DNA of 64,000 nucleotides from Torreya grandis (Eukaryota > Streptophyta > Pinopsida > Cupressales > Taxaceae): contig JARHVA010000021.1 of the NCBI GenBank assembly GCA_037957365.1, positions 2,676,501-2,740,500 on the forward strand. The letters are read 5' to 3'. Position numbers and translations under genes: made by a program. This document shows, in pieces, positions 11,590 to 21,729 of this stretch (position 1 is the first letter of the stretch; each line of letters starts with the position of its first letter). Under the pieces are notes generated by a model. The model saw nothing but the letters and a program-made list of their open reading frames with translations, had not been told where the DNA came from and did not search any database.

Positions 11590-12645
11590 GTTCTTGAGTG
11601 TTCTCACAAATATGAAGATGTGCTTCTCTATGAAGCTATAAAGTAACTCATAATCTTTTAGCACCTGACTTAAGAAGGCAATTGGGTGCTCTAAATGATC
11701 ATTGTTTTGCTATATAAGGATGGATGATATTCCCTCCACCCCATTGAATGCATAAATGATAAAATAATTACTATAATGTGGATTGATTAAGGTTGGAACC
11801 TATGTGATGGAATGCTTAATGGATTAAAAACCATCCTTGCCTTCATGAGTCCAACTAAATGCAAAATTCTTCTTAAGCATCATAGTGAGGGGTTTGGTTA
11901 GGGTGGAAAAATTAGACATGAATCTCCTGACAAAGTTGATTCTTCCTAAGAAGCTCTGGAGACTCTTCTTGTGACTCAGAAGAGGGAGAGACGAAATAGC
12001 TTTCAATCACTCTGATCGATTGCTAGTCCCTCTTTAAAAATAATGTTCCCTAATAGAGTGTCTTCATGAATCATGAAGATACACTTGTTAGGTTTTAGAG
12101 ATATTCTAAACTCTCAGCATCTTTCAAAGACTTGTTCCAAATGGCCTAAATGATCTTCTACGTATTTGGAGAAAATAATTATGTCATCGAGGTAAACCAA
12201 GATGACATTGTTGATGATCTCCTTAAATGCCATATTCATGGCTCTTTGAGAGGTCACTCTTGCATTTGTCAAACCAAATGGCATTCATTGGTATGTGAAG
12301 GTTCCCCACTTATTGGTGAATGTTGTTTTATAATGATAATATTATTGCATAAGAATATGCTTATAGCCTGAGTATCCATCTAGAAACAAAAATATTTTTG
12401 TGGCTAAAACCATATGTAGGGTCTACTCCATTGGTATGAAGGGATAGTGGTCTTTGAGGGAAGCTTTGTTCAAGTCTCTAAAGTCCACACATAAACATAT
12501 TTCCCCATTATTTTTCCACAATGGGACTAAGTTGAAAACCCATGAAGAGTGTTTAATTGGAAGTATTATATTGGATTTGATGAGCTTTGAGAACTCCTTT
12601 CTCATCAATGGTTTAAGCTTTGGGTTGATAGGCCTCTACTTCTAG
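11590..12645 (-). pseudogene. Element B reverse transcriptase and truncated RNase H
   Basis: From 12645 downward the minus strand shows RPINPKLKPLMRKEFSKL, ICLCVDFRDLNKAS, MPFGLTNA and then VYLDDIIIFSK at about 12182-12215. This is a complete set of gypsy RT fingers and palm, with both catalytic aspartates of the YxDD box intact. The connection continues as NFVRRFMSNFSTLTKPL near 11900. RNase H begins at about 11780 (HPIAFLSQVLKDYE near 11690) but breaks off about 11590, before its last acidic residue. The sequence has several frameshifts and stops, so it is not functional. Confidence 0.85.
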
Positions 12646-13229
12646 CAGACTAACTGTGTGTGAGGGTTGAGCTCAATTGGGTGTTTTGCTAATATTGGAT
12701 CAAAGCCTCAAAGATCCTTATATTTCCATGAAAATATATCATAATATCTCCTAATGAGTTTAATGAATCTCTTAATTTATATTGGGGAGCATACCTTGCC
12801 GACTTTTAGGACCTTCTCTAAAAAATGGTTACTTGTGCAGAGACCTCTTTTATTATCATGCTTTGTTTTTTTCCTTTGAGTTGGTCATCATAATTTAATA
12901 CGATTTATAGGGTGACTAACCCTTTTGTCAACTTGTTTCCCTTCAATTGGATGACTTAATCTTTGTATTGGGCTTGTAACTGCACTTGGTTCTTGGTGCA
13001 AAACTTTACCTCATCCTATAAGAAGCTGATAATCTACTCATTGCTCTCAAACACCTACAATTTCTCAATATTGTCAAGGAATTTTGGTATGATCATGAAC
13101 TTGATAAGCTACTCAAAATCCTTCTTTATGTCACATGGGATGTCATACTATGGACTTATGATTATGAGTCTATCTACATCAATATTCTTCAATCTCAATA
13201 TCAAAATAATATTTAATGCATCAAATCCT
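12646..13229 (-). other. Element B spacer between upstream RNase H and RT
   Basis: A linker of about 580 bp on the minus strand between two enzymatic domains. Partial frames contain KGNKLTKGLVTL and similar charged stretches, but no motif I recognise. Element D has a comparable spacer at 30216-30700, so this is a family trait rather than an insertion. Confidence 0.45.
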
Positions 13230-13545
13230 TCAATCATATCACATATTCTATGCTTGTAAGAAGCTATTTTTAGTCATTCTTTGATCTCTAACCTAGTTAA
13301 CAAATAATTCACTATCACCCAATTATTTTAGTGTCTTGACTCATTTCTTTTGTATAAGCTGAAGGCCTTGGATAAGAACCTCATACTCTATAGTGTTGTT
13401 CATGCAAATGAAATATAATTTAATAGCATGTAAATATTTATCCTTTTGAGGAGAGACCACAATTGCACCAACTCCAACACCATTTTTACTTTGGGAACCA
13501 TCAAAGTATAATTTCCATGTACCCTTAGGGTTCTCCTACACCTTT
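13230..13545 (-). pseudogene. Element B archaeal-type RNase H, upstream of RT
   Basis: The minus strand reads WKLYFDGSQSKNGVGVGAIV (first Asp in FDG), then NNTIEYEVLIQGLQL across one frameshift (Glu in EYE), then VIVNYLLTRLE, ASYKHRICDMI and FDALNI. The order FDGS...GAG...NN-x-x-EYEAL...GDSELV is that of the additional RNase H found in Tat-lineage gypsy elements, distinct from the RNase H attached to RT. Its GDS Asp block is damaged here but intact in element D. Its position before RT is notable. Confidence 0.7.
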
Positions 13546-13829
13546 ATGAGCTCAGGTAGCACATAATCCGCTTCCAAGATATAATAGGTACCTAATATTA
13601 TTTCCTTTACATTGTCTTATGGATTGCACTCAAAATGTTCATGTGCCCATTCATCCAACAAATCATCTAGGATATCTTCAAGTGGTGTTGTGACTTCATG
13701 GAGGATTGAATTCTCCCCCTGATTGAACATTACATAGTTGAATTCAACTGAGTTAGAAGAGCATGGTTCAACATGGATTTTGAAGATAGGTTTAGTTTTG
13801 ATGGTCACTTTAGTCCTACATCTAGTTTG

Positions 13830-14112
13830 AGTAACATACATGACCAATTTGAAGATAAATATCCACCCATCTTTACCATGAAGTCTTGGGAGAGGAAACT
13901 GTCAAAGTAAGGAGGTAAGTCGATGACTGTAATCTCTTATGCAATTGAGAGGCTTGGGCATGCATGCAGTGTAAGATTCAAATATTTGATGATTCCCATA
14001 GTTTTATGCCATCCAGTTAGACCACTCCTTTTGAAATAGGGGAACATGCTTTCTAAGCATATTTATGATCTTATTTGGCATCATCGAGCCCCTCTTAATT
14101 GAATCAATCATG
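13830..14112 (-). pseudogene. Element B aspartic protease
   Basis: MIDS at 14112-14101 followed by SMMPNKI fits the retrotransposon protease block (V/IDSGAS...MP), with GAS altered to IKR in this copy. The tail near 13930-13870 reads VIDLPPYFDSFLSQDF and GGYLSSNWSCM. Element G has a matching tail (LLSRDWS followed by LNGYM). Function: cleavage of the Gag-Pol polyprotein. Dead by substitution at the active-site triad and by frame breaks. Confidence 0.65.
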
Positions 14113-16157
14113 TAATTATATACTAAATGTTGGTTGATGATCAAGGAGAGATGTAAAATGGGGGTAGCTTAGTACTACTATGCACTTGCATTTATTTCAC
14201 TTTAGGCTAGAAAAGACTTGTAGAGATGGAAGGCATAATTTGGGATGTCTTACACTCCTATAAGCTTTTGAGAGCTTCTTATAGTAAATTCCTTTGAGGT
14301 AGAATAGAAAAAGAATCCCACATGGCTATATTGAGGCTCATCTTTTTCATCTATTTGACTATGTTAAATGGAATCTAAGGTCCTTTTGAATGTGGTTTTT
14401 GAATAGTAGTCCTTTTTCATATTTGCACACTAGTCTAAGGTGGCTCTTCTCTTTTTGTAGCTTATTCCGTATACACTAAAGGTTGGATAGACACCTTGGT
14501 TTGTGTATTTGTGTGAGTGACTTAGGGCATTGAAGGCAAGGGAGCTAAAGTTGGTAATGCTTCCTCTGTTGATATCCTTTTAAATCTTGTATAAAAAACA
14601 ACTAGGTTATTTCCTCCACTTGATGTACCATTCTGATCCACATTGTTAAATTAATCCTCCTACCAATTAATGAGAGTAAACACATCTTGTTGATGCACTG
14701 GTACTTGAATCTCTCCTTCATGTAGAGCCATTGTATTTGTTTGATCTTGAGGTTATAAAAAAATTTGCACCATGAGCACTTGGTTCATGACTCCATTTGT
14801 GCATGTAGATTGATTATGCGATTGGCCACATGGAAAATACCATTCGGGATCCTATGTAAGGTTATTTTACATAAGTACAAGAGCTCTAAAGGTGCCATAA
14901 ACATAAATTTTTGTGAATAAGGCATTCTATTGTATGTGAGCTGATTTTGTGCTTGTACACCACCTTGGTAAGGAAGTTTATTTGACTGGTATTGCCGATT
15001 GAAGGGTTAATGAGGCATGGGGTATTGCACTTGCTACTTTTTAAGAGTGACAAGAAAATTTCCAAAGCTTTTTAGTAGTGTTTTAACCTCATGTAATTAA
15101 TTAGGAGAAACAATAGATGAAGTTGGTGGACTTACTATGGTGGGGATAGGTGCTAACATAGGTTGTGTAGCTGGGTGGTTAGGAGGAGGCTCTATGAATA
15201 GAGGCATGTGGGGTCTAGGAATAATTTTCCCTACTTGGATCAGACAATTTTCTATGTGCACAATAAATTCATAGGCATTAGGTAGTATTTCACTTCCCAT
15301 GGATTGAATCATCATAGCTATATCATTGTTAAGAGATTTAAAAAAATATGAAAATGCAATGTTGGGAGATGGCTTACACAAGGGTGGGATCCTATCCCAG
15401 ACTCTCTAAAATTTGAAGTTGAAATAAACCATCATCTCATGTGGGGATCACTTTATAGTTTTAAGCCACTCTATCAGGGACAAGTGGTTGCTCTAGTTCT
15501 TGAATTGCTTGAATAGTTCCACCCCAACTTCATCCCAATTATAGATATAATTTGGTCTCAAGCCTTAGTACCATTGAAGTGCTTTACCTTTAGAAGAAGA
15601 GGTAAGTAGCCTAATTAAAAAATTATCTTCAGTGACATGGTGCATTAAGCATATATTTGTGATATCCTAAATATGCTCTATATGGGAAGTTGAATTCTCA
15701 CTAGTAAATTAAGATAAACTTTTGAGGGTTTCGATTAGAATGTCATCATATTGGGAAAGAATCAATGGATTGTCTCCATTAAAAGGTATAAATAATTGAT
15801 TTATCTACACAACCATGAATGGAATAGGGAATAATCTCCCTCTAGGTGTAGTGAGTATCCTAAATGGGGTTGTAGAGTTAGCTCTAGGGGATGACTACCT
15901 TGGACTACTCCTTATGATAGGGGATAAAGATGTCCCTACTCTTCTTCCTCTTGAGGGTGTTGAAAGCTTAAAGAAATGGAAATCAATACCATTCATATAT
16001 GATCTCATTTGTCTTAGCGTGTAGATAGGGGATGATATTTATGAACTGGAATTGCTTGGAATCTCTAGGTGCTCTTACCCAGTGTCTAAAACACTTATTA
16101 ATTAAGGATAGAATTGATTCCTTATATTTTTATTCAAATTGGTCCCATCGGGCATGC
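14113..16157 (-). pseudogene. Element B Gag
   Basis: Gag starts close to the 5' LTR with a MPDGT-like start (16157 region, Met degenerate); element D begins with the same MPNGT wording. The retrotransposon-gag core is readable at about 15620-15470 (SSSKGKALQWY, then WDEVGVELFKQF). Further on, 15381-15097 includes NDIAMMIQSMGSEILPNAYE and a proline-rich stretch. The remainder (14113-15000) is a degraded spacer without a clear zinc knuckle. Many stops are present. Confidence 0.65.
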
Positions 16158-16164
16158 TATTAAA

Positions 16165-17841
16165 TATTATCATTCAAAATGTGCACCTATGGATGATCTA
16201 CAACATAAGAGGTTTTACAATGGGGCAAAGAGTGCTAATGCCTTGCATAGGGTGCAAAAGTGTTTGGTGCTGGGCATGGAAGTGTTATTACTCACTTATG
16301 CATGTGAAGCAATAGTTGTCTCATTATAATGATGGGAACATGCCCAAGGTGTGGGGCCCTTTCACTCCTTGGAATAAACCTCTAGAGTAGGTCAAATTAC
16401 TTCTATTCTAAGTGCACCTAGTTTAGGACCAACATACAAACCTAAAGAGCAGAAAGGTAAATATACTACTAATCTAAACCTAATATTTTTGAGGGAAAAA
16501 GGAGAGATAAGTTAAGGATTTAATGAAAGTAAAAGGTGATGCACCAAGAATAGAGAGAGGACTCCTATTGCTGTAGACACACTACAAATATTTGAGAATA
16601 AGACATTATCACACATACTCTATCAAAGACACTATAAATGTTTCATAAAGAGATTTGGGAACATAGTATAACACTGAGAGGGATGAAAAATGATCCATAT
16701 ATAATGTCTATATAGACTCAAATGCATACATGATATGACCTGTAAGTGAGTTTTGAGTTCTACGTAGAGGTGCTGGGAATGGATGATGATGGGAGGGGTG
16801 AACATCACCCATAGACAAAGATCAACAAACCAAATAACACACATAGTGTAAGAATAATAGAGGGAAGTGAACTTAATTCTCATTAATGTGCAAGGTTCAA
16901 CCAATATAAGTGCTCTAGGAAATAAAATTTTGGCAGTGTGAGGTTGCCTAAAATATGTCAACCATTTTACAATGAAGAACAAGGATTTTATAATAGATCA
17001 ATCCTTTTATAATTAATTATCCACTTGGGGTGACATATACAATTTTTAATTTTATTGTGACTCTGTACCCATGCTTCTTGAATTCTGCCTGGTGATTTAG
17101 ATTTGGGAATTGGTGGCAGGATTCTTTCTAGATCCATGTGTGTGTCTGAGAGTAGAAGATTTATGGAAAATTCAGAGGGGTGGCATGTACTCATATTCTG
17201 ATGTCTAACAACTGAATCTATATTTACTTGTTAACAATGCCTTGAACATCGATCAACTACTTTTAAAACTACCTCTTTATACTTTGTTGCCACTTGTTAA
17301 TCACTATGCGGGTCTCCATCGAACTGCCACATCAATAATTTACACCCAAAATCCACATTAGCCTATGAATTAGTATGTGTGCATCCTATTATCCTAGTTT
17401 GCGATGTTATGAGATTGTAGAAGTGAAACTATGTGATTTGGTATGAGACTTCAATATGAGGATGTGGGGGTCCTTTTGAAATAGGGATGTGCACAAAGAT
17501 GAAAGATCCTGGGCACACTTTTTATAATTTGGAACTGCTTCTTGTGCACCTATATCTACACTATTTGAGGACTAGGGATCTACATCCTTGAACTTGCATG
17601 CCATTTTAGCTTGTGCAATGGAGGATTTCTATGTGGGACACATATCAAGAACATGTAGTGGGTATAAATCAATACTTAATCAATGCATATATATATACGC
17701 TAATTGCCTTAGGCATGGGTATGGATGGGAGGCATTTGTGTTTGGCTTGATTTAGAGAAATCAACACTTCATAGGTGCACAAATATTCTTTAATATCCTT
17801 ACGAGCTCTACACAAGCCTGAGGTGACTAAGAAAGTTAACA
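16165..17841 (-). repeat. Element B, 5' LTR
   Basis: It aligns with 9516-10772, beginning TATTATCATTC (degenerate TGTTGTCATTC) and ending GTTAACA next to the ATACT duplication. It is longer than its partner because of an insertion at about 17048-17478. It contains the shared near-palindrome GGTGATGCACC at 16534-16544. Confidence 0.8.
17048..17478 (-). other. ~430-bp insertion in B's 5' LTR, possible captured host gene 5' end
   Basis: The other LTR of B lacks this block: alignment breaks after CAATTTTTA and resumes at AGGGATG. On the minus strand the block contains a TATA-like ATAAAGAG, then a pyrimidine-rich leader ending TCAGACACACAC, then ATG at 17137 opening a frame MDLERILPPIPKSKSPGRIQ that continues to the edge (about 30 codons). 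Composition and codon usage look gene-like compared with the surroundings. I see no terminal inverted repeats or clear target duplication. It could instead be a piece of another repeat; identity is unknown. Confidence 0.4.
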
Positions 17842-17846
17842 ATACT

Positions 17847-18210
17847 CACAATATTCTTCTTTTTGGTACCACTTAGGTTTGGGATCATTTTCACCAAAAG
17901 GCTTAGTATGTAGATAAAAAATCATGTTTGTTGTGACCAATTGGTAAAAGATGTCTTCCAAGGATGCATTAAATGGATTTGACATTTGACATGAATGTTA
18001 TAATTTAGAAGTTAACTGGGTATGGGATAAAGGTATTGAAATAGGTTCTCTTTTACTAGTATGACCATATCATTCATAAGTTTTATTATACTCTAACATG
18101 GATGCCATTAAATGATTTAAAAAAATAATAGAAGATTGATTGAAGGATGCCCCAAAGCAAGAATATATGCAAGGGGAATGACTAGATTGGAATTGGACCT
18201 GAGTAGGGCA
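17847..18210 (-). pseudogene. Element A Gag, zinc-finger part, upstream of B
   Basis: The minus strand reads SKREPISIPLSHTQL, then GENDPKPKWYQKEEYCEY, ending at the ATACT duplication; across B it continues HWIQGHSLNQC at 9515. Joined, this gives a C-x2-H-x4-GH-x4-C-like block typical of Tat/Athila Gag C-termini. This continuity across the insertion is strong evidence that B landed in A's gag. Confidence 0.7.
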
Positions 18211-19725
18211 TAATTAATCAGATGTGTTTTAAGCTTAGATTGGACTTTAAAGTTGGATTGAATTCAAAAAAGAGGAAAGATGGATGTCATGACTTCATCA
18301 TTCCCAACTAACAAGTGTGGCTGATTGAATGGGAAGATAAGGATATGATTTTAAAAATGACAAGAGAAAACACTTTAGACTTAAACAAATTTGATTTGAA
18401 CACAACAAAATAGTATGATGAGAATAGTTTAAAATACACACAAATAACATGGTGGTATAATTTTAGATAATATAGGTGTGATTTGAGACAAATTTGGACA
18501 CCAGTCGTAAAAGGGAATAATTTTGACTTGGAAAGTGGATAGAGTAATGATAAAATTTCACACAAAGAAGGTATGAAATGTATGAATTTGAGTAATTTTG
18601 GACGTAGAAAAGAATAATTTTTTACCAAGAACATGGAAATAGTAACACTTCTTTATGTAGGTGTATGTAAATTATGACAAAGTTATAACACCAAAATAAA
18701 TTAACCAAACTCTCAATCTGATGAACCTATTTTAATAACTGACATGGGTTTACTCCACATTCATCAAGTCTTTTGATACTTGTTTAAGATTATTTACATA
18801 AATTATTGTAGTTATTGGTGTTGTGTTAATCCCACCCTTATCTTAAAAGGTTTGTATGTAAAATATATCTTCAGGTGCGGTTACTTTTTCAACCCTATGC
18901 CAATGAATGTTTTGTGGCTGAAAGATCTTAAGCTAAAGTTTTCATGGGATTTCTAGATGGTCCCAATATACTTTTTGGTACATGGGTGCTTTAAAAACAA
19001 TCATCAATTGGATGTGATATTTTAAAGAACATTCACTAAATGGTTTAGTCCCTTAGTGACCAATTAATCCATAAGGGTCTTAGTGAAGTGCTATCAGTGT
19101 AATCAAGCTCTAAAGAACCACCAGTTAAGATAATGTTGACATAACCCTAATTTTTATACCCTATCAAATAACAAGGTTTTTATAATGATGGGTAATGATG
19201 TCCTAGTCACCATGCCCTAAGGACTTGTGAGAAGGCAATGACACCCCAAATGTATATCCAAATTAAAAATGAAGGTACTATCATTTTGATTTGTGTAACT
19301 CCCACTAAGGGCAAGCAAAGAGCATAATAGGTAAATCTTTGGGATAAAAAAATGAATACCTTCATGTTTCTGAGTCACCCTATCTAAGGGGAGAGCATAC
19401 ATCTGAAGTAATCACACAAGCACACAAGATAACATGTGAACAAATAATTCAAAGCAAGATGAACAAAAATGAATGTGTTTTATAGCACTAAGTCAAAAGA
19501 TGATTTTGTTTTTAAAATATTAACTTTCAAAAATGAATTCATTTTAAAAACACCAAATAAAATTTGAACAAGTAACATATATTTGATTAAATCACCACAC
19601 TCTTTTGTAACCTGAAAAAAAACAAGGTAAGTAGTTTTTTCTTGTGGGTCTTTGGGACACATAAATATGCAAATAAAATGTAAAAAAAAACCAAAAAGAA
19701 AAAGAGATAAAAAATAGTATTCAGT
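18211..19725 (-). other. Element A 5' internal region, no recognisable gene
   Basis: Gag N-terminal sequence should lie here, but only AT-rich, stop-laden frames are visible. A hydrophobic minus frame at 18308-18634 and one at 19480-19662 match nothing I know. A segment at 18270-18345 resembles 5690-5765. Confidence 0.4.
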
Positions 19726-20225
19726 AATTTGACAATACCTCTAAACTATACATCAATTTTCAACAATTTTTTTATAAAATAAATACACACACGCACGTAA
19801 AAATTTATATTAAAAAAATAACATATCAAAAGTTATAAACATTTTACTAGCCATTTTTAATCAAAAAATAATTTCAAAAATAAAAGGTGATAGTTAGTAA
19901 TTCGACCATAAATCCTAAAATATATATTATATTTTAGTAAAATTTTGATAAGTTTTTTATAAGATAAATACACACCTTTAAAAAAATTTAGATTAAAAAA
20001 GATAACAAATCAAAAGTTATGAACATTTTACCATTTATTTTTACCAAAAGTTAAAATTAGAAATAAAAGGTGCCAATTAGTAATTTGACCATAACTCATA
20101 AAATATGCATCAATTTTCAATGAATTTTTGAGAATTTTTTACACAAAAAATTAACACACCCTTGTAAACATTAATAATAAAATAGATAATAAATCAAAAT
20201 TTTTGAATATTATTGATGAGATGTG
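19726..20225. repeat. Three-copy tandem repeat of about 180 bp in A's leader
   Basis: Three units start near 19726, 19898 and 20082 with TAATTTGACCATAA-type wording, followed by CATCAATTTTC, TTTTATAAGATAAATACACAC and ATCAAAAGTTATGAACATTTT. Copies are diverged and very AT-rich. It lies between the 5' LTR and gag of element A (sense minus), the usual place for leader tandem repeats in large gypsy elements. Confidence 0.75.
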
Positions 20226-20282
20226 AATGAGTTGGTAAAGCAACCTTAATTGCTACAAACACCATCCAGATTCAAAATTTAG

Positions 20283-20420
20283 ATGGTATTGGAGGTCAGT
20301 TGTGGTCGATCATTGGTATTAGGCTAGTTGTGGCCATTAATGGTATTATCATGCTACTTATGGTCCTTTATTGGTATTTTTAGGCCAATTTTGGCCATTA
20401 TTAGTATTTATGGTGCTTGT
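20283..20420. repeat. ~30-bp minisatellite in A's leader
   Basis: Four to five units start GGTATT (20286, 20316, 20343, 20374 and an AGTATT near 20404), each followed by a GGCCAGTTGTGGCCATTA-like core. The core carries a short GGCC...GGCC inverted element. The array lies between the longer tandem repeat and the primer site. Confidence 0.65.
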
Positions 20421-20617
20421 ATACTTGGGGATTTGAGCCCTCGATTGCATCCTAGACCAGTTAGAGCTTTGATAAAAATCATATAAGGGTAAATATCCCA
20501 CCAAAATCATATCAATATAAAAATAACAATGAATATTTTACTAGTTATTTCTTAGCAAAAATTAATTTTTTTGTTTTTAACTAGAAGATTGATAAAGAGA
20601 CTATAAGAATTTGTGGG

Positions 20618-20648
20618 GTGCGAGTTTAGTCCCACTAAATGTGCCATA
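20618..20648 (-). promoter_or_regulatory. Primer-binding site of element A, degenerate
   Basis: On the minus strand the bases right after the LTR's TACA are TGGCACATTTAGTGGGAC. This is a CpG-depleted resemblance to the TGGCGCC-type primer sites of Tat/Athila elements. Orientation agrees with the polypurine tract at the other end. Confidence 0.5.
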
Positions 20649-21729
20649 TGTATCTTTAATAATATTCACAAGATATATTTTGACCAAATTATTTTTCGTC
20701 AATCAAAAACATAAAACAAATGAAACATGCTTAAGCCTAAGACCTTGTGAGCATACAAAGATTGGCTAATAATGCATGAGATTCAAATAAAAAAGTATGT
20801 AAACCCCCATTAAAAATGTCTTTGCATAGGATGTAGCTCAAACATAACATCAAATGATCTTTGAAAATGATAATTTGTGTTGATACATCTCCATTGAAGC
20901 TATGGACTAGTTGAATTTGATCAAAAATAAAAAAATGGATGCACAAGAAGATACAAGAAATTATTATCACTTCATTGTCTAATTTGAGCATGTTAATTGT
21001 AATGTGATGAGGTATATTTATATCAATTTAAGATCAATGAGTAATTTTCATCTTAAAAACAAGATGAATGGTTATAAAAGAGTCCTTAATAGTGCACATG
21101 GATCACTAATGTGAACCCTTCATCTTACTCAAGATGAAGGGTGGGTCATGGTCCTTGAAAATATCAAAGGAGGATTAATATAAGACATTTATCTTGTTTT
21201 CAATATGAAAGGTGGAAGATTCTCTTCATAATATCTTTGTGAGAGTCATTGTGGGCCCTTCATCTTATTTCCATGATGAAGGGTGTAGAGTCATTCCCAA
21301 GAAAACACATGGATAATCAATGTGGGCTCTTCATCTTATTTACAAGATGAAGGCTTGAGAATACTCTCTAAAATATCTCAAAAGACTCATTATTGGCCCT
21401 TCATCTTGTCTCCAATATGAAGGGTGGAGAATAATCTTGCATATTAATTTATTTAGTAATTAGCTTGCCTCACAAAAGAATATTCAATAGGATCTCAAGA
21501 TTATTTCTTGAATGAAGATGCATTTTAGAAGGAGAAAAAGAAGAATTAATAAATAGAAGGAAATTATAATTCCATTTTCATAGAAATATAATTACAAGAA
21601 TGATTAATTCAATTAATCAAAGATCAATTCAAATAATTTAATGTGGGGAATTTGATTAAAAGAATGATTTAGGTAAGGGGGAATTAAGTACATTAATTAA
21701 TCAATGAAGGAGAATTAGTGAAATGACCA
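20649..21729 (-). repeat. Element A, 5' LTR, first part
   Basis: It aligns with 4302-5390 and ends abruptly at 21729, where element C begins; the remainder resumes at 41926. The stem-loop array is present at about 21045-21072, 21116-21141, 21184-21212, 21256-21283, 21326-21353 and 21397-21424, with some arms mutated on one side only (for example AATATGAAAGG in the third). Confidence 0.8.

Larger units (their letters stand above)
9516..17841 (-). mobile_element. Element B: Tat-like Ty3/gypsy retrotransposon inserted in A
   Basis: LTRs at 9516-10772 and 16165-17841 are flanked by a perfect 5-bp target duplication, ATACT (9511-9515 and 17842-17846). Removing B rejoins A's Gag reading frame across the junction. 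In sense (minus) order it carries Gag, protease, an archaeal-type RNase H, RT, a truncated RNase H and an integrase C-terminus. All are degraded by stops and frameshifts. LTR copies differ substantially, so the insertion is old. Confidence 0.85.

Noticed and set aside
18308..18634. 108-codon minus-strand frame in element A's leader
   Set aside because: Composition is explained by AT-rich sequence and it matches no Gag motif; neighbouring Gag motifs are in other frames.
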